The notes: generated by a model not told the origin, from the sequence alone. A DNA stretch of 64,000 nt from Rotaria macrura (GCA_900239685.1 OENT01000185.1:1-64000), one strand, 5' to 3'; numbered from the stretch's first letter, positions 52,201 through 64,000 are shown. Program-made: numbers and translations.

Positions 52201-52923
52201 GCATATGATTATGACTGTTTTAGACGGAAGTAGAACAACAATATGTCCGTTTGAAAATTGAACCGTATTTACCTGAGTTAACAGGTTCAGGATAAGGATT
52301 TTTAGAGGAGAAATAATTTAATTTGGAATCGAATAATGACTTTTGTTGAAAAAATTCCTTGTCATCTAATTTCATCAACGGATAACCATTCGACCAAAGG
52401 ACACCTCCTTCGTGTGCCAATCGCTATTATACGAGAAATGTAAATTTTTATTCATTTCAAATCAGCTACTTACTTCGTTGAAAACGTTTTGTGTTGACGT
52501 TGATTTCGTTGTGGTTGTTGTTTGCTGTTTGTTAGAGTTCGGTTTCGATAGAAAGAAATTCTTAAGTTTTTGCAGTAGAGTCTCGTCCATTGATATCAAT
52601 GAAGCGATATCGTCGAAGTTATCTGTTGTGGAAGTTTTCATTATACATTGCTGCAATGTTTCATCAAATATTAATCGATCCGGACATTGATAGAGAGGCC
52701 AACCGTTAAAACCAAATGAATGCAGGATGCATGGATAATACTGTGATGGATCATTCTGATAGACGCATAGCCGAGCAGTTTCTATCGAAGAAAACGAGAA
52801 TTCGAAAAATCGAATACTATGTCATGTATATTTCTCACTTGAATCTAGTTGAGCAATTAACAAAGTAGGCAATAAACACGAAATCCAAACATTTAAAAAG
52901 AACGTTGAGTACGGAATAAACAT
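49232..52923 (-). CDS. GH18 chitinase with N-terminal chitin-binding domain
   Basis: Eleven exons (52923-52839, 52781-52474, 52423-52273, 50859-50683, 50632-50482, 50413-50308, 50244-50120, 49993-49882, 49824-49639, 49575-49401, 49335-49232) give 559 residues. A signal peptide (1-24) is followed by a CBM14 (peritrophin-A) domain, LCVYQNDPSQYYPC to FDETLQQC, a Thr-rich linker, then the GH18 barrel. Barrel marks: KICYFTNWSQYR, LLGVGGWN, FDGMEIDWEYP with the catalytic Glu306, and GGLFVWSLDMDDF near the end. In the DxxDxDxE motif the second Asp is Glu302, a mild change; the acid and the neighbouring Asp304 remain, so chitin hydrolysis is likely. The CBM14 precedes the barrel, while most animal chitinases carry it at the C-terminus. 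Intron 3 is 1.4 kb. Exon 8 uses an acceptor ending GAG. Confidence 0.92.
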
Positions 52924-53718
52924 TTGTGTGTATGTGTAATATTAAGTTCGAATTAAAACTTATATTTATACTTGTATGAACTGATACAGATACTTTTTTT
53001 GACCATACGAACTGATATACTGTTTCTTTTCATTCTGTGTCCTTTCCTTTTTTTTTCTTAACGAGTTTTTTGATTACATCATTCAATTTATTGACGGATT
53101 GTATTAGAGGATGATAACTAGGATCAAAAAAATACTTGAAAGAAATGTAAATTTATCTGTTTCGCAATATATTTAAAAACACATTATTCACTTGTTTATC
53201 TTTTATGAATATTTACTATATGAATTATCAATTATGAACAGCATATGTAGAACCAAGGTTACTACTGTTATTCAAATAGAATGATCCATTCATTACGTTC
53301 TCATGTTTCTCATTGCTTCGATTAGTGTCAAATTTCTTCTTTCTTCTTTCTCTAATGTCAATGAACATTTGTTCTATGATATACATATAGTGATAGTTCA
53401 CTTGAATAGGTAAGTATTTTTTATTCAACTTATTCCCAATACATTGTATGCATGTTTGTATAAGTAGATGACATTTGATGTTCAATGGTATGCATCAGAG
53501 ATGTATGCACAGTTTAAGCTGTTGACAAGCGGATCTCTTAGTGGTCTCGCACAGAGAATAGAATTGTTTGGTTAGTGAGCAATTCTTTTGTTTCTTTCAA
53601 CAATCGCATACACTAAAAATACGCTTCTATCTCGTATTGTGTCCACTATTCATAGTTGTCATTGTCGCTTGTACATGTTCTTATTTATTGCCAAGGTTTA
53701 AAAAATAAAAATTGAAAT
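52924..53718. promoter_or_regulatory. Shared divergent upstream region of the two GH18 genes
   Basis: 795 bases between the two start codons, transcribed outward on both sides. It probably contains both promoters. I see no clear TATA box that I would commit to, and no reading frame. Confidence 0.5.
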
Positions 53719-56700
53719 ATGCGTCAATATTATTCATTGTTATCATTGATATACTATTTGACATTCATTCTTGTTATCATCATTATAGGTCAAATAAATG
53801 ATGTTCACGCAAATCAAATAAGTATGTTTAAGAACAAAAATGATAGAGAAGGCTAGTGCTAATAGAATCATTGAAAAGTCTCTAGCATCAATCGTTTTCA
53901 TGTTAAAATTTATTCAAACACATGATATTCTATTTAGATTTAAAACAATCCTATTGTCGAGATCTTCGTGATTGTCAAACCTATTTTCCCTGTGCAGTTT
54001 TTTCCAGTGGTTTTAGCTATTTATATGTTATTAAGCGTTGTCCAAATGAACAAATTTTTGATGAAGCCAAACAAAAATGTGTCAAAAATACATTTAATGA
54101 TCCGACATGTTCTAAATCAGTACTTACAGGAAAACCGCGATCGACCACAAGTCGTCCTTCAAATTTAAAATCAACTAAACAAAATGATGCAAATATACGT
54201 CGAAATATCAAAGTGCCACTTCGTGTACCACAGACGAATGTCATGAAAAGAAAACATTTTGATATGAATCAAATCGAAGAAAAACAGTCACATGAAGTAA
54301 AACTTCAACAAGACACAACAACAGTTCCACAATTTGATATGAAATCCGTTACTGATGATAATACGAAAATGCATCGTGTATGTTATGTTACAAATTGGTC
54401 ACGATATCGAACTGGTGAAGCAAAATTTGAAATTGAATATATTGATCCATTTATGTGTTCACATATCATTTATGCTTATGCAACTGTGGATGATAGTAAA
54501 CCAGAAATAAAACCTATACAAAAAGAAGACATTGGTAAATAGAAATAATTTTATTTTCTAATCAACGAATAAAAAAAAATTTCTTTCGTGTAGAACATTA
54601 TCGCGAACTTGCTTTGTTGAAAAAGACAAATAAAGATTTAAAATTATCTATTCGATTGGGTGGAAAAAGTTCACAATATACAAAATATCTCAAATCATCG
54701 AAGATGGGTGCACAATTAGTTCGCAGTATATTTTGGTAATTTATATCCTTGAATGAATGAAATTTCATTTTAATATAATTTTAAATAATTCTAGGTATAT
54801 GGCATCATATGGTTTTGATGGTGTTGATATAGCTTTTGAATTTCCTGATGAAGAAGTACCAGAAGATAAAGTTGCAATAACTACATTACTTGAAGTTTGT
54901 TGAAATTTCAATATACAATAGAAAAATATTTAATCGACCAAAAAAAAGTTTTACACCGCTTTTTAGGAAATGACTAAACAAAAACGATTAATGTCACGTG
55001 TAATCATAACATTAACGGCAGCTCCATTTGTTGATCATCTTCATAAAGTATATGATGTTCAAAAAATTGAAAAGTAACTTATTTAATTCATAAATATTTC
55101 AACTAAAAACCTCTATCTATTTGACCAGATTAGTCAACTATATAAATTTGATGACATTTGATCTTTATGGTAATGTGAATAAGTATGATCAACAGTCACA
55201 TAGTTATGTGTAAATATTTTTAGGTCCATGGGATGAAAAAACGGGTGTATTTGCTCCATTGTATCATCAAGCATATCAAGTTGAGTCTGAATCACTTCGT
55301 AATGTAGTAAGTAGAGAAATCTAAGTATTTTCTTTTCATTTCTCTTTGATTGAACGACTGTTCTGCCATAGGATGGTCTTGTCAAATTATGGTTAAGTCT
55401 TGGTGTACCGAGACAAAAAATCCTTATCGGTATTCCAGCTTACGGTCGTACATTTACATTAGCTGGTAGACAAAAAGGTCTTCATGCACCTGGTTTGTTT
55501 GTTTTTTGTGTATTTTAGTTTTACCATGATTGAATGATATGTTTTATTTTGTTAGTACACGGTGCAGGCTTTCCTGGTCGATATACAAAAACTCGTGGTT
55601 TTCTCTCTTATTATGAGGTTGATATTTTTCTTGTTTACTATCGATGAAAAATGATGGATTTAACTCTAATTTATTAGATCTGTGAAAAAGAACATTCTAA
55701 AAGCTGGCAAAAAGTTTGGTTAGATACGGAGAAAGCTTGGTATATGACCAGTGGTGATCAATGGATTACATATGAAGATGTAGATTCAGCAACACTAAAA
55801 GTAATTCTTTTACAAGAGATATCTTTTTAATCTCTATTGTATTTATCCATTGAAAGGCTCAATACGCAAAGGGTGAACAATTAGCTGGAGTATTTATATG
55901 GAGTATTGATAACGACGGTGTGTAATAATAAAATTTCACATATTAATTGTATGTATATTGTTGCATTTTTTTGTGATTTTCGTTCTAGAATTCTCTGGTT
56001 TCTTCTGTAACAAAGAACCGTTTCCAATTACTCGACAAGTTTTTGCCACTCTTAATTTGCCGATACCAATGACCAATGCACCAGCTATTGCTATTCAACA
56101 ACATTCACACCAGGACGTCGCTGCGCCTCCCATTCGTTTCGTTAATGTTCAATCGCAGCCGTCTGTGTCATCGTCCATATTACCACAACATTTACAAAGA
56201 TTATTGAATGCTCTGAGTACTTTATCGAGTAGAACTGGCTATGAACCTGTAATTGGTGCAGCAGCACCGCTGCCACCACCACCACCACCCATTGCACATC
56301 AAACATATAATGCTGAGTACATATGCAGTCGTCATCGAATGGGTCGGAATGGTATTCATCGTGATCGTAGAAACTGTTCGATATTTTATTTTTGTGAAGG
56401 CGATGATTTAGCATCATTAAGATATCACATATTTTTTTGTCCACCTGGACTTGAATTCTCAATGGATGCATGTACATGTGATTGGCCAACAGGTCGTTCA
56501 TGTCAAACAGGTGGTGATACATTTTGTATTACACATGCAGCTGAGACGACGACGACGACAACAACAACAACAACAACAACTATGGCACCATATATACCAC
56601 AATCAGCTATGAATGCATTAACTAGTTTAGGTCAACTATTAGGCATATCAGGCGGTACAACACCAGCCTTCGATTGTGCTGGTCGACAATCAGGTCTTTA

Positions 56701-56890
56701 TCGGGATGTGTATGATTGTACAATATTTTATTTTTGTACAATGAGTGATCAAACATCACAAGGAACATTGTTACGTTATGATTTTATTTGTCCAACAAAT
56801 TATGTATTCAGTATGTTATCATGTCGATGTGAACGTGGACATACTCACGAATGTCGTACACTTACGAAAACTGACTGTCTTCTTTTGTAA
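53719..56890 (+). CDS. Chitinase-like GH18 protein with three chitin-binding domains and altered active site
   Basis: Twelve exons (53719-53821, 53938-54534, 54594-54735, 54795-54894, 54967-55073, 55129-55169, 55224-55306, 55372-55492, 55556-55617, 55678-55800, 55857-55917, 55989-56890) give 813 residues. A hydrophobic signal segment (about 8-25) leads to an N-terminal CBM14 (Cys41 to about 90), a basic linker, a GH18 barrel (about 150-520: RVCYVTNWSRYR, IGIPAYGRTF, GVFIWSIDNDEFSG), a proline run, and two C-terminal CBM14 domains (about 625-690 and 740-805) joined by a Thr run. The active-site motif reads YGFDGVDIAFEFP: Glu296 is kept but the Asp two before it is Ala294 and the Trp is Phe. 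The usual GGW strand is SIRLGGKSS. It may bind chitin more than cut it. Exon 6 has 41 bases. It is divergent from its relative at 49232-52923. Confidence 0.92.
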
Positions 56891-57439
56891 ATGATTGACG
56901 AAGCATTTTTTTTCGTGTTTGTTATTTAAATTAATGATCTGATATCAACAAAGCAAATAAACATTGTTTATGCAAAGCGTAACATGAGAATAATCAAGTT
57001 TATGTATGTCGATTTCAGTAAGCAGATAGATGCATCACCTCCGATTTCTATGCGATACTTCTCGAGCGAGTCACGTTGAGTTTACACGTCCAATATTTTT
57101 ACATAACATAAGTGAGACATTGAGGTATGCATAAGCTATGCTTTTAAAATGTTGTCTTTTGTTGGTGTGCTAGTTAAAGTTTCGGTTCAGTGCACACTAT
57201 AACATGATGATAATGACCTTTAAGAAATGTATGTTCTCTGCAATTATGGAGCGTTAACCACGTTCATGATCATATAACTATGCATATATATATATATACT
57301 ATTTGCTTGTAGGCATATACATATATTGAGAGAAAAGTTACCTTGGTTCATGCGCAATGCATTTGATAAGGCAAACCTAAATATTACAACAAAATCAAAC
57401 GATTAGTCTTTTTGTTTTATTTTAATACGAGCACTTAGT
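56891..57439. other. Short intergenic spacer
   Basis: 3' flank of the chitinase-like gene and 5' flank of the next gene; includes a short (TA)n run near 57283-57297. ACTTAG ends one base before the next ATG and may be a splice acceptor. Confidence 0.45.
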
Positions 57440-59853
57440 ATGAATGCAGTAATGCAACAACCACTGTTGCATCCATTTTATACGGGTACACCACGTTTTC
57501 TTTCATCTATTCCTTGGGCCTCAGGTTCATTGGGTGTACCACCTTCTCCTCGTCATGAGCCATTTCCTTCTCCGTATTCAATTCCTCGACCAATGCCACA
57601 ATTTTTTCTTCCTCGACAACAAAATCCTAATCCAAATGTACCACCGTTTCCCATGTATTCGAATCGACGTTACCAGCATTTAAAGCAATCAAATAACTAT
57701 CCGCATCGAAGTACTTTCAACAAATCACATGATACATCAAAACGCCATTATCGTAATCACTCACTTAATGAACCAACGCGTATCCGTCAGCATAGACCGT
57801 CAAAAACAAAATCTGTTAACGATTTTGAATATACACCTCAATCTACTTCTACTCATATACCGAAAACGCAGTCATGCCATACGCTGATGACACATCGTCG
57901 ATCAAATTTAAGTGTTGCTTATGCAAAAGAAATACACTTAACTCCAAAACGACGTCGAAAGCATTCATTACCAAAATCAAAAACAAGACAATCTCAAAAA
58001 CAAAAGCCGCTATCACCAAAACGAAATCCATCCATTATCAAGTACAGACCTCAAGCAAAACGATTGCCTGAATGTGGTATTGTTCGCATATCAACATTAG
58101 ATGAAATACCAATGGACAACAATCAAAATCATAAACGTAACAATAGTATTACTAAAGATCGTTCATCGTTGAAAGGAAGTATATCAAATTCAGATAAACG
58201 TCGGAAGATATCAAAAGAAAAATTAAAGGAAACTAATTCGATCAAAAATCGAAACATTAAACATAAAGGTTAGAAGAAAAAGAAATTTGGAGCTATATCA
58301 AAATAGTAACAGATAATTTTTCGATATTTAGAAAAAATTCGCATCGTATTAGATAATGATTCATCGTCATCATCAAGCCGTAGTTATTCATCATTACAGC
58401 AACGTTTAAATGGTACATTATGTGAGGATCCAATGATTACTGCAGCTATGGAAAATTTTCGCCGACTTCGTAGAACAACGAGTCAAAATACATCTATAAT
58501 GTAGAGTTTTTATTTTCAGTTAAAGTTTTTAAATTTTCTTTTCTGATTTGAACTCTCTTTACTCTAGTTCTCATCATCGTCGTTCACGTCTTAATAGTTT
58601 TTGTTCAAATTCTACGATTCATTCATCAGTTAGAACTCGTAGTCACAGTCAATCCAGTTTTACATCTGTTGAGAGATCGGAAATTCGGGAATTGATTAAA
58701 ACAGTCAAAACTCAAGGGAAAACATCATTAAATATGTCTCGTCAAGGAACATCGATGCCAGTACCAGTGCCTGTACCTGAGGAATTAACGCCATCACCAC
58801 TACCAACAACAACAACTACACCAGCAGCACCAACAACAGCAATAGTAACACCAGCAGTAACAACAACTGAAGCAGTACCAACAACAGCAAACATTGAATC
58901 ATCAATTAGATTAAAAAAACCCAAAAAATCCTGTGTCACCGAAGAATTAGATCGTGAATTCGGTAAACTACGCGCACTAGATCCAAATCAAGAAATAACA
59001 TATGTAACACCATCATCGATGTGTAAACGAAAAAAAACATTGGAAAAACCTGCTCCAAATATTCCACCGTTACCGAAATTCGATGAACTTCTACGTCAAG
59101 TTCAATTAAGGCCGGTTGAAAGATCATCAAAATTCGTAAGCACTTCCGTGTTTCTTCTTCTTTTTTTCAATAAATTTTAAATCGTTTCAGATACCGACAT
59201 CTCATGAAAAGTCATCTGACGAACACTACGAAAATCCATTGTCATTTGTTCCTGTTCCAAGATGTAGTCCAGTACCGATGAATGCAATAGAAACTGAAAA
59301 GCACCATAATGAATTTGAACTAGAACTCGAAAAACCTAAACAAGACTATGAAATAGACATTGAAGAGCCAAAGCACGAATATGCTATACCGAAAAAGAAA
59401 CCTGAAGAAAAATCTTTACCACAATTATGTCATTTTCAACCAATGCGTAATGTCAATTTGAATAAAACTGTATCTAACAGTATACCTGAAAAACGATCAA
59501 AATTCAATTGGTTTCACTATGGTTTGATAAATCCAATGCCTACAACATTTCAACCGACGACTCATAAGAATAATGTAAACGAATATGAAACCAATGGTGT
59601 GAAAGAAAATATTTACACATCCGATATTGATGTATATGTGCCTTCGTCAACGATAGATAAAAATGATGATAATTCTCTTCAAGCTCATCTTGATAATCAA
59701 ACTATTGTAACAGACGATTTCTATTGTGATTTTGGAACAAAACAAACAACAGTAACAACATCATTAATAGATGATTTCTCACATTTATTTACACATAAAC
59801 AAAAACATGAAGTTAAATTACATAAAAAAACTCGACGTTGTTCAGTTATGTAG
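57440..59853 (+). CDS. Basic disordered protein ending in a CaaX prenylation box
   Basis: Four exons (57440-58268, 58332-58500, 58568-59135, 59191-59853) join in phase to 742 residues. I recognise no domain. Residues 1-80 are Pro/Phe-rich, the middle is highly basic with Arg/Lys/Ser repeats, a Pro/Thr/Ala run follows at about 415-450, and the last exon is acidic then basic. The final residues KLHKKTRRCSVM form a polybasic stretch plus C-S-V-M, a textbook farnesylation box (Met last). This predicts membrane anchoring. The exon 2/3 junction uses AT|GTAGAG, which removes an in-frame TAG; without this splice exon 2 would end the protein early. Paralemmins have a similar basic-CaaX end, but I see no paralemmin coiled coil, so the likeness may be convergent. 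Confidence 0.75.
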
Positions 59854-60986
59854 AGAGAATGTTCTTTTTAAAATTTATATGGATCTTCTAGTATTGATTT
59901 TTATATTCAATATTAATTGGCATGTTTCTCGAGTACGTTCTATGACAATAATAAGTATATTATTGGATTAAATATTCTTTGAGTTTAATAGTGTTTTATT
60001 TTATCTTAACTATCATGAATTATTGAAGATAATTTCAGGCAATAGAAACCTCCGAATCAAAAGAAGGCTTGATAACCGGTAAAAAGTACACGTTGAAAGG
60101 CAATGAAAAAAGAGAACGAATGAATTGACTGGTTCTATTCATGTAAAATATGGTTGTTAAGTCATATTTCACACTCATTTTTGTGACACTGTAGGATGAT
60201 GTCATGGTTCATTAAAAAGAATCATATCGATGTGTATTTTTCAAATGCTGGCTATTGAAAGAAACATTCTTGATTCACTTCATCGAACACATTTCTTCAC
60301 GGTAATTATTTAGCTATTGAACGTGCAGAACACTTTCGTTAAATCCCATTCGAAAATAAAAATCCACTTGACTTCTTTTTATGATCGACTTTGCTTATCG
60401 TTTTTTAAAGAAATTTATAAACTTTGATACATGAAACACGTGAACAGCTTCGTTTTCTCGCATGAATTGATTTATGTATTAAAACATCTAAAACTTCATG
60501 ATAGAAATCACATGTTGTAAGAATTCATCATCGGAATTGTAAACAATAAAATATTGTATCCAAAGATGAATTTAAAAAAACCCAGAGTTTGTTTTTCATC
60601 CAAAATAATAGCAATGCAGTTTGTTTTAAAGTTTTGACTTGGTCTTTTACAAGGTTCTGATTGATTTCTGTTTAGTTGAACTATTTTCATCTTCAGTATC
60701 ATTTTCGAATTTGACCGATCCCGAATTCGAATAATGATCCAGTAGAATTTTAACGATCACCACGCCACAATGTAATCAATGGTAGCCTAGCTCTTTCAAT
60801 TCTGTTTTTGGATAATCAGCACTTATCAACGTTCTTTTCCTAGTTGTATTTTCCACACGTGCACATTGATTTCCTCTTTGTATAACGTACGAAAGATTAC
60901 AACAAAAAGAATCGTTTTCTTAGTTCTTGTTCATGCGCACATTTTGAATGAACTCAAATTTCGTTTAAATTCATGGGACCACCCAA
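59854..60986. other. Intergenic, no recognised gene
   Basis: 3' flank of the CaaX-protein gene. AT-rich, no conserved frame. Confidence 0.45.
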
Positions 60987-61841
60987 GCAGACAAACTTTC
61001 GGAAAAACGCGTTTAAACGCTCAATCGGGAATGCCGATTGTGAATCACTAACGCTCATTAACAAAACGCAAGAAACACGTTTTTTACGCAGAATTTTCAC
61101 TTTCGGAGCGTAAAAACGGATAAAAAGTATAACCCTGAGCGTTAAAACGCACAATTATTCGACAGCTTTAAAGCCAATGCGTTTAAACCAAGGAGAAATG
61201 GCGGATTTCGGATTGTCGGACTTATTTTGGATTTTCTTTGGATTGCTTGGATTTCTTTTGAATTGTCGGATTTTGACAATCCCAAAATTCACCGGCAATC
61301 TCCTCGTGAAAATGAAGGAATTTCAAGCTGAAATTTTTATCATACGTAGATCTTGTGGTTCTTAGAATATTCTAAAAGTTTCAGCGTAAACGGATGTTTT
61401 CTCCTCAAGATAGTGCGATCGCCAGCAATACACATATTTCACAGCACGGTCAGAAAATCTTTTTTTCTTGAAAGTTGATTATCTTAAGAAGAAAACATTT
61501 GTTTACATTGAAACTTTTAGGATATTTTAAGAACCACGAGGTCTACATATGATAAAAATTTCAGCTCGAAATTCCTTCATTTACAACAAGACATTGCTAG
61601 TGGCTTTTGGGATTTTCGGGATTGTTTTGGAATTGCTTTGGTATTGGCAATCCCAACAATCCACCGTTTCCCCCTTGGTTTAAACCATCAGAATTAGAGT
61701 TTTTATCCGTTTTTACGCTCCGAAAGTGAAAATTCTGCGTAAAAAACGTGTTTCTTGCGTTTTGTTAATGAGCGTTAGTGATTCACAATCGGCATTCCCG
61801 ATTGAGCGTTAAAAACGCGTTTTTCCAAATGTTTGTCTGCC
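60987..61841. mobile_element. 855-bp foldback (long inverted-repeat) element
   Basis: The element is nearly one large palindrome. The ends GCAGACAAAC and GTTTGTCTGC are perfect inverts. 60998-61127 matches the reverse complement of 61700-61829 with few differences. The inner arms (about 61184-61395 and 61485-61690) also pair but are more diverged, leaving a loop of roughly 90 bases. A stretch of about 60 bases in the left arm (61128-61183) has little counterpart on the right. No transposase is encoded, so it depends on proteins made elsewhere. A clear target duplication is not visible. Confidence 0.85.
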
Positions 61842-63685
61842 CCGGTAATTTGTAACTTTCATTGAAATAAAATCTCCACTTATCAAAACATGCCTTATCA
61901 AGTGATCAGCAATAGAGATCTAAAGATAGACTCATTGAAAATGGTAGATTTTCTTTAGTTTGCTCAATAAAAATAATTTGTATACGAAAATCGGTACTAT
62001 CAATCTCGTTAAACAGGAAACAAATGTTCGACTCGAATTAATAGCACTACTAGAGCTATTGAATGTTTAGCAAATATGTTATCAAGTGTAATAGATGGAT
62101 CTTAGATAGAAAAAAGGATTGTAAGAGCTTTTCTTTTTGCGTCTCCATATGTGACGAGCTATTTTTTTCAAGATACAATTTTGTATACAACACATTAGTT
62201 CTATATATTCTTTACTACCGAAATATGAAATAAAAAGTATGATAGTAAAATATCATTCAATCATCATGACAATAGAGATTTGCATCTAACTCATGGAATT
62301 GAATCCTTTAATTTGTTATCGAAGATTAACTGACTTCTCAAGCATATTGCATTAATCATTACTATGATTAAAAACATATATTTGAGATTTAATCTGAAAA
62401 TATGTATCTTTCGATAGACAAGTTTCATATTATATTAAAGGTTACGTCTCAACCTTGAAAACGAATTGTTCTCTAACCTCTCACTCATACGAGTAGTATA
62501 AATTTTTCCCACTAGAAAAAAAATCGATATCATCGAAAAGAACTATCACATCACTTTCTATTGATGCTGACTTTCAGGATGAATATTGATACTATATGTT
62601 ATAATGAAGAGTAGCTAAGTTATTATGATGAGACAAATTATATGTCTGTACCGTTCGATTATATTAACAGTAGGCTCTTCTTTCTGGTAAATAAAGTTTT
62701 TCCTATGAAACTGTAATTACTGAAATTCACTTGAAACTATTTACTCACTTATGACGAAAGTTTCTTCTCTGTAATGTTTCAAGTTTCAGTACCACTATTT
62801 TTTAAAAAGTATTAATACGAAAAAAAATTACTGATAAATTGTTTTGAACAAAACAAGACTTTCCTGTGAACAAGGTAGAAAATTTTCGAAAACCTCGAGT
62901 TTTTTTAATGATTGACATTGAATAGTTAAATGAATACATATGTTGTACCATCATGTAGCGCCACATATTTGTTTTCGACTCACTATTCTATATACAAACC
63001 AACAATTTTCTTTTCTCTTTTCTCTCAATGTTATTCGTTGAATACCCTTCTTAATAATGATACAGCAGTCGACAGACAGAGACACAGTGACGGATGAATG
63101 GAAAGGAAAGAAAAGAGAATAGATTTCATGTCTGACTCATTTGACGGAAGAAGTGTACATAAATAACAATGGCGGTGCAGTGGTTTAGTGAGGTCGCCAT
63201 TTTTTTCGAGATGCTTTTTACGTGTGAGGACGTGTTCCTATTTATTGTGATTTGTCTTTTTCTTGAGTATTTCATCACATCAACTGTATCTAAGATTTTT
63301 TTCATTGCAGCTTGTAAATATTTTACATCACAAGCTCGAATGCTATTCCGCGCTATTTCTGCGTAGTGATTCAAATTTACTCAGTAACATGTTTATGCAC
63401 TTATAATTGACCACAGATAAGAAGGAAATAATTATTAGTTATAAAGTGATTATTCGTTTCAAAAACGTTTGAAAAAAATTGCAAAATTACAATTTTCATC
63501 AATACTGTGTCAGTATGGTTTTTTCCCCAAACTGAAAACTACTTTCAATGGAGTGAAACCGTCATTACTTGAATATCACTAATTAGATATTTATATAATC
63601 AAACTCGAATGTAATCGGTTCATCGTTGTTTTTCTTCTTCGAATTCTAGATTTCTTCCTATTCGATTAAGAGAAAGAAGGAAAAA
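61842..63685. other. Intergenic, no recognised gene
   Basis: AT-rich DNA with no supported feature; probably includes the promoter of the gene at 63686. An acceptor-like TTCGAATTCTAG ends near 63650. Confidence 0.45.
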
Positions 63686-64000
63686 ATGCAATCTGTCGAC
63701 GAGTTTACGCCATCAACAACTGAACCCGTATTCGGTAGTGGATTAGTTAATCAAACAAATAGTCAATCATCAATCAATAGTGATAATGAAAAAGTAAACA
63801 CAGCTAGTAATGGACAAGATGAAACAACAGCAACAACAATAACTGATAAAAAATCATCCGATGAAAATACAGCGAACGCTACAATAGAAACAAGTATAGA
63901 AAATATTGACGCTGGTGATTCAACAACTGTACATGTTAATGATCAAGATGAGAAGCCAACAGTTGAAACGAATAATGAAAATGAATCAATCGAGACTGAA
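63686..64000 (+). CDS. Partial gene: N-terminus of an acidic, Ser/Thr/Asn-rich protein
   Basis: Open from ATG to the window edge, 105 codons without a stop and in frame at base 64000. It begins MQSVDEFTPSTTEPVFGSG and continues with Thr, Asn, Glu and Asp in low-complexity order (for example DETTATTITDKK). No domain is recognised; the region is probably disordered and the folded part, if any, lies beyond the window. Start choice: first in-frame ATG after a purine-rich leader and an upstream acceptor-like site. Confidence 0.6.
   Translation, partial: MQSVDEFTPSTTEPVFGSGLVNQTNSQSSINSDNEKVNTASNGQDETTATTITDKKSSDENTANATIETSIENIDAGDSTTVHVNDQDEKPTVETNNENESIETE

Noticed and set aside
56142-56522. 126-residue minus-strand open frame
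   Set aside because: Antisense to the last exon of the chitinase-like gene; His-rich by chance from the opposite strand.
58742-59130. Two minus-strand open frames
   Set aside because: Antisense to exon 3 of the CaaX-protein gene.
61177-61365. 62-residue open frame in the foldback element
   Set aside because: Non-coding palindrome arm; Phe/Leu-rich by composition and unlike any transposase.

Overview
The window is nuclear DNA from an invertebrate animal. It is strongly AT-rich, and genes lie on both strands with many small exons, GT-AG introns mostly of 50-70 bases and a few of 0.5-2 kb. The proteins are metazoan: an Ig/FN3 receptor of the CDON/BOC family, cathepsin B, chitinases with chitin-binding domains, RAB6 and eIF3f. 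The short introns, low GC, tight same-strand gene clusters and splice acceptors touching start codons would fit a bdelloid rotifer (Rotaria-like). That assignment is an inference, not proven. All exon joins given here were checked for GT/AG ends and reading phase by hand.

Layout, left to right. 1-1250: a DNA-transposon-like element with long terminal inverted repeats. 4096-9787: three minus-strand genes in close tandem, transcribed GTF2F2 then RPL7A then PRKRIP1. 9788-20020: about 10 kb without a recognised host gene, holding a 0.74 kb inverted-repeat element with a FLYWCH zinc-finger remnant. 20021-27461: a 14-exon CDON/BOC-like receptor (+). 30423-31825: cathepsin B (-). 33375-34503: a single-LIM protein (+). 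37276-38905: RAB6 (+). 42961-47763: DCAF4-like and eIF3f (-), only 21 bases apart, with another inverted-repeat element in an eIF3f intron. 49232-56890: two divergently transcribed GH18 chitinase-family genes. 57440-59853: a large basic, disordered protein ending in a CaaX-type box (+). 60987-61841: an 855-base foldback element. 63686-64000: the start of another gene that runs off the window.

Most genes are unrelated housekeeping or signalling genes, so no single pathway explains the window. Two local arrangements suggest function. First, the tandem minus-strand clusters look like operons resolved by spliced-leader trans-splicing: in the DCAF4-eIF3f pair, the whole 21-base spacer reads as a pyrimidine-rich 3' splice site ending exactly at the eIF3f ATG. 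Second, two GH18 proteins share an unusual N-terminal chitin-binding domain and a 0.8 kb divergent promoter region. One keeps the catalytic glutamate motif nearly intact, while the other has a changed active site and extra C-terminal chitin-binding domains, which suggests an enzyme and lectin-like partner.

I saw no LTR retroelement, Polinton, CRISPR array, rRNA or tRNA gene that I could support.
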